Source of the DNA: Pseudomonadota bacterium
GTDB lineage: Bacteria > Pseudomonadota > Gammaproteobacteria > Burkholderiales > Burkholderiaceae_D
DNA: 8,781 bases
Assembly: GCA_018241865.1 (NCBI GenBank)
Contig: JAFECY010000103.1
Location: 1 to 8,781, forward strand
Direction: 5' to 3'
Below are positions 5,912-8,781 of the stretch, piece by piece. Position 1 is the stretch's first letter; each line of letters opens with the position of its first letter. Made by a program: the position numbers and the translations under genes. The notes under the pieces are model-generated. The model had not been told where the DNA came from. It did not search any database and saw only the letters and a list, made by a program, of their open reading frames with translations.

Positions 5912-7618
5912 ATGGCGGAACAACAGAAACTCCCCTTAGGCAAGCTGCTGATCCAGAAAGGCGTGATCAGCGAAGATCAATTACGCATTGCGCTGACTGA
6001 ACAGAAACGTAGCGGCGTCCCACTCGGCAAACAGCTCATTTCGCTTGGCTTCGTCACCGAAGCGACAGTGCGCGAAGCGCTCTCGGAAAATCTGAATCAG
6101 CAAAGCACCGACCTGACCAGCTTGATCGTCGATGCTACCGCGGTCAAACTAATCCCCAAAGATGTCGCCAAGCGCTACCGCGTGTTCCCTGTCGTGTTCG
6201 ACAAAGGCGCACGCAACCTGATGCTGGCCATGGCCGACACTGCCAACATTGTCGCGCTCGACCAAATCAGCGCCATGCTCGGCAAAGACATCAGTGTCAC
6301 ACCGGTGCTGGCAGGCGACTCAGAAATCAACAAAGCCATCGATCAATACTACGGCTTCGAGTTGTCGATCGACGGCATCTTGCACGAAATCGAAACCGGC
6401 GAGATCAATTACCAAAGCCTGCAGACCATCTCGGACGAATACAGCCAGCCGCTAGTGCGTTTGATGGATGCGATCCTCGCCGATGCGGTGCAACAGAACG
6501 CCTCGGACATCCACTTCGAGCCGGAGCAATTTTTTCTGCGTATTCGTTATCGCATCGACGGTATCTTGCGTCAGATCCGCAGCCTGCACAAAACCTACTG
6601 GCCGGCGATGGCCGTGCGGCTGAAGGTGATGAGCAACATGAACATCGCCGAAACGCGTGCCCCGCAGGACGGTCGCATTTCGATCAATTTTTCCGGACGG
6701 CAGATCGATTTCCGTTCCGCTGCCCAACCGACCGCACATGGCGAAAACTTCGTGCTGCGTATTCTGGATCGCCAAAAAGGTATCGTGCCGCTAGATGGAC
6801 TCGGCCTAGGTGACGACGAACTGACTTTACTCAAACTGATGATCGCCCGGCCGGAAGGCATCATCTTGGTGACCGGCCCGACCGGTAGCGGCAAGACCAC
6901 CACGTTGTACTCGGTACTGAATCACATCAACACCGACAGCGTCAACATCATGACGCTGGAAGATCCGGTCGAATATCCGATGAACATGATCCGGCAAACT
7001 TCGGTCAATGAATCGGCCAAGATGGGTTTCGCCAACGGCATCCGCTCGATGATGCGACAAGACCCGGACGTCATCCTGATCGGCGAAATCCGCGACCAAG
7101 ACACAGCGGAAATGGCATTCTCCGCCGCAATGACCGGCCACCAAGTGTATTCCACCCTGCATACCAACTCTGCCATCGGTGCGATTCCGCGTTTGCTAGA
7201 CATCGGCATCTTGCCAGACATCATGTCGGGTAACATCATCGGCATCGTCGCCCAGCGACTGATCCGCAAGCTCTGCCCGCACTGCAAGGAAACCTTCGAG
7301 GCCGATGCCGTCGAACGCCGCCTGCTCGGCGTTGCCGAAGACAGCCCACCGGTCATGATTTGTCGTGGCGTCGGCTGTGAGCGCTGCGACCACCAAGGTT
7401 ACAAAGGCCGCCTGAGCATCATGGAACTGCTGAAAATGAATGGCGAACTGGACGACCTGATCGCCCGCCGCGCCACATCAAGGGAATTGCACAGCGCTGC
7501 AGTCGCCAATGGTTTCCGCCCCTTGGTTGACGATGCCGTGCGGCGGGTGCTGGATGGCTCATCCTCCCTCGATGAAATTTCTCGTGTCGTCGATCTGACA
7601 GACCGTCTGCTGCAATGA
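5912..7618 (+). CDS. mshE: MSHA pilus assembly ATPase MshE (GspE/PilB family)
   Basis: This 568-residue hexameric motor ATPase should drive pilus polymerisation from the cytoplasmic face. Residues 6-60 form an MshEN domain built of two similar halves (L9-G10, L13, G17, L24, L28, Q31, then L38-G39, L42, G46, V53, L57, N60); such domains bind cyclic-di-GMP. The N2 domain and core follow, with Walker A GPTGSGKT (322-329), Asp box TLEDPVEY (348-355), Walker B ILIGEIRD (388-395) and His box TGHQVYSTLHTN (408-419). A zinc-type tetracysteine set has CPHC at 455-458 and C489/C492. All catalytic motifs look intact. The site normally held by Arg at the head of each MshEN half is Pro here (P8 and P37). 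The ATG lies 10 nt after mshN, with only a weak purine-rich ribosome-binding site. The stop overlaps mshG by ATGA. PilB or GspE are alternatives, but the N terminus and neighbours favour MshE. Confidence 0.94.
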   Translation: MAEQQKLPLGKLLIQKGVISEDQLRIALTEQKRSGVPLGKQLISLGFVTEATVREALSENLNQQSTDLTSLIVDATAVKLIPKDVAKRYRVFPVVFDKGARNLMLAMADTANIVALDQISAMLGKDISVTPVLAGDSEINKAIDQYYGFELSIDGILHEIETGEINYQSLQTISDEYSQPLVRLMDAILADAVQQNASDIHFEPEQFFLRIRYRIDGILRQIRSLHKTYWPAMAVRLKVMSNMNIAETRAPQDGRISINFSGRQIDFRSAAQPTAHGENFVLRILDRQKGIVPLDGLGLGDDELTLLKLMIARPEGIILVTGPTGSGKTTTLYSVLNHINTDSVNIMTLEDPVEYPMNMIRQTSVNESAKMGFANGIRSMMRQDPDVILIGEIRDQDTAEMAFSAAMTGHQVYSTLHTNSAIGAIPRLLDIGILPDIMSGNIIGIVAQRLIRKLCPHCKETFEADAVERRLLGVAEDSPPVMICRGVGCERCDHQGYKGRLSIMELLKMNGELDDLIARRATSRELHSAAVANGFRPLVDDAVRRVLDGSSSLDEISRVVDLTDRLLQ

Positions 7619-8781
7619 CGATCTACGCTTATCAGTCGATGGATGCCAACGGCAAGACGATCCGTGGCAACATGGACGCCGCCAACGTGCCCGACCTCGA
7701 AATGCGCTTGAAGCGCATGGACTTGGATCTCATCGACTGCAAGCAGCAAGACGAAAAAACTTTCACGCTACGCAAAGGCAAAATCACCCGCAAGGACATG
7801 ATTAACTTCTGCTTCCACATGGAGCAGATGACTGGTGCCAGCGTACCGATCCTAGAAGGTCTGGCCGACCTGCGCGACAGCATCGACAATCCGCGCTTTC
7901 GCGAAGTGGTCGCCGATCTGATCGAAAACATCGAAGGCGGCTCGCAATTATCGGAAGCGATGGATCGTTACCCGCGCATTTTCGACAAAACTTTTTCCAG
8001 CCTCATCAAAGCCGGCGAGCAAAGCGGAAAAATCGCCGAAGTGTTCAAGAACCTAGCGGAAAATCTCAAATGGCAGGATGAGCTAGCGGCGCAGACCAAA
8101 AAAATCGTGATGTACCCCGCCTTTGTCGGCACCATTGTGATGGGCGTGACTTTTTTCCTGATGATTTATTTGGTGCCGCAGTTGACCAGCTTTATCCGCA
8201 ATATGGGGCAAGAGTTACCGTTTCACACCAAGGCGCTGATCTTCGTTTCCAACATCTTCATTCATTACTGGTACATCATCCTCGCTCTGCCCATCGTGGC
8301 GTATGTGGTAATGGTCATCACATTGAAACGAAGCGAGCGAGCACGTTACAAGGCAGACGAATACACCTTGCGTATTTGGATGGTGGGGCCGGTTTTGCAT
8401 AAGATCATCTTGGCGCGCTTCGCCACCTTTTTCGCGATGATGTATTCCTCCGGCATCACGATCTTGGATGCGATCCGATTATCGGAAGACATCGTTGGCA
8501 ATGCAGTCATCGCCAACGGTTTGCGGCGCGCCGGCCAATTGATCTCGGAAGGTCAAGGCGTGACATCGGCCTTCCAAAGCACTGGCATTTTCCCGCCGTT
8601 GGTGATTCGTATGCTGAAGGTCGGTGAAGCGACCGGCTCGCTAGATAAAGCACTGTACAACGTCAGCTACTTCTACAATCGTGAAATCAAAGAAAGCATC
8701 GAAAGAGTACAAGCCATGATCGAACCCGTCATGACCGTCATTCTCGGCGCCATTCTGGGCTGGATCATGCTCTCGGTGCTG
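7615..8781 (+). CDS. mshG: MSHA pilus inner-membrane platform protein MshG (GspF/PilC family), 3' end missing
   Basis: 389 codons are present with no stop before the window edge. The family is usually about 400-410 residues, so only a short tail seems to be missing. MshG would be the polytopic inner-membrane platform on which MshE acts. Two T2SSF domains can be seen (about 62-185 and 265-389), each with the repeated family pattern: GASVPILEGL (74-83) and SGITILDAI (279-287), then AGEQSGKI (133-140) and VGEATGSL (336-343). Membrane helices lie at about 165-188, 215-237 and 369-389. The ATG at 7615 overlaps the mshE stop (ATGA) and has no Shine-Dalgarno sequence, so translation probably depends on coupling to mshE. 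The N-terminal YAYQSMDANGKTIRG (4-18) is typical of the family start. PilC or GspF are ruled less likely by context only. Confidence 0.92.
   Translation, partial: MTIYAYQSMDANGKTIRGNMDAANVPDLEMRLKRMDLDLIDCKQQDEKTFTLRKGKITRKDMINFCFHMEQMTGASVPILEGLADLRDSIDNPRFREVVADLIENIEGGSQLSEAMDRYPRIFDKTFSSLIKAGEQSGKIAEVFKNLAENLKWQDELAAQTKKIVMYPAFVGTIVMGVTFFLMIYLVPQLTSFIRNMGQELPFHTKALIFVSNIFIHYWYIILALPIVAYVVMVITLKRSERARYKADEYTLRIWMVGPVLHKIILARFATFFAMMYSSGITILDAIRLSEDIVGNAVIANGLRRAGQLISEGQGVTSAFQSTGIFPPLVIRMLKVGEATGSLDKALYNVSYFYNREIKESIERVQAMIEPVMTVILGAILGWIMLSVL

Noticed and set aside
7599..7609. Short palindrome CAGAC-C-GTCTG just before the mshG start
   Set aside because: It has 5-bp arms with a 1-nt centre inside the end of mshE. 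It is too short to form a hairpin as drawn and is likely chance.

Overview
The window carries one strand of tightly packed genes, all reading left to right. It matches the biogenesis block of an MSHA-type (mannose-sensitive haemagglutinin) type IV pilus. The genes, in order, are a stand-alone ABC-transporter ATPase, mshM (ExeA-like AAA ATPase), mshL (secretin), mshN (membrane-anchored TPR protein), mshE (GspE/PilB-type assembly ATPase) and mshG (GspF/PilC-type platform protein, cut by the right edge). Moderate GC content and protein features that look most like Burkholderiales suggest a beta-proteobacterium, perhaps Oxalobacteraceae (Herminiimonas or Undibacterium type). That placement is inference, because no rRNA or other marker gene is present.

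Layout. Bases 1-210 hold no supportable gene, but contain a perfect 13-bp tandem repeat (7-32) and a fair sigma-70 promoter candidate (133-161). The ABC ATPase follows (211-927), then a 59-nt gap and mshM (987-2405). The next 137 nt (2406-2542) form the only sizeable gap inside the pilus block. This gap is AT-rich toward mshL and contains three inverted repeats and promoter-like elements, so it is the likeliest regulatory region here. From mshL to mshG the genes form a clear operon: mshL/mshN overlap by ATGA, mshN/mshE are 10 nt apart, and mshE/mshG overlap by ATGA.

How the parts fit. MshL is an outer-membrane lipoprotein secretin that would form the pilus exit pore. MshE is the hexameric motor, with an N-terminal MshEN-type domain of the kind that senses cyclic-di-GMP. 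MshG is the inner-membrane platform that the motor turns. MshN spans the inner membrane and presents periplasmic TPR repeats. MshM is a cytoplasmic AAA ATPase joined through one membrane helix to a periplasmic SPOR-like domain. MshM and MshN together resemble the ExeA/ExeB pair, which helps a secretin cross peptidoglycan.

No wholly new system is evident. The points most worth a second look are the MshM-SPOR fusion, the gene order with mshM before mshL and no mshI/J/K upstream, the Arg-to-Pro changes in both halves of the MshE cyclic-di-GMP motif, the ExeB/GspB-like N terminus of MshN, and the palindrome-rich gap before mshL. I saw no tRNA, rRNA, insertion sequence or CRISPR array.
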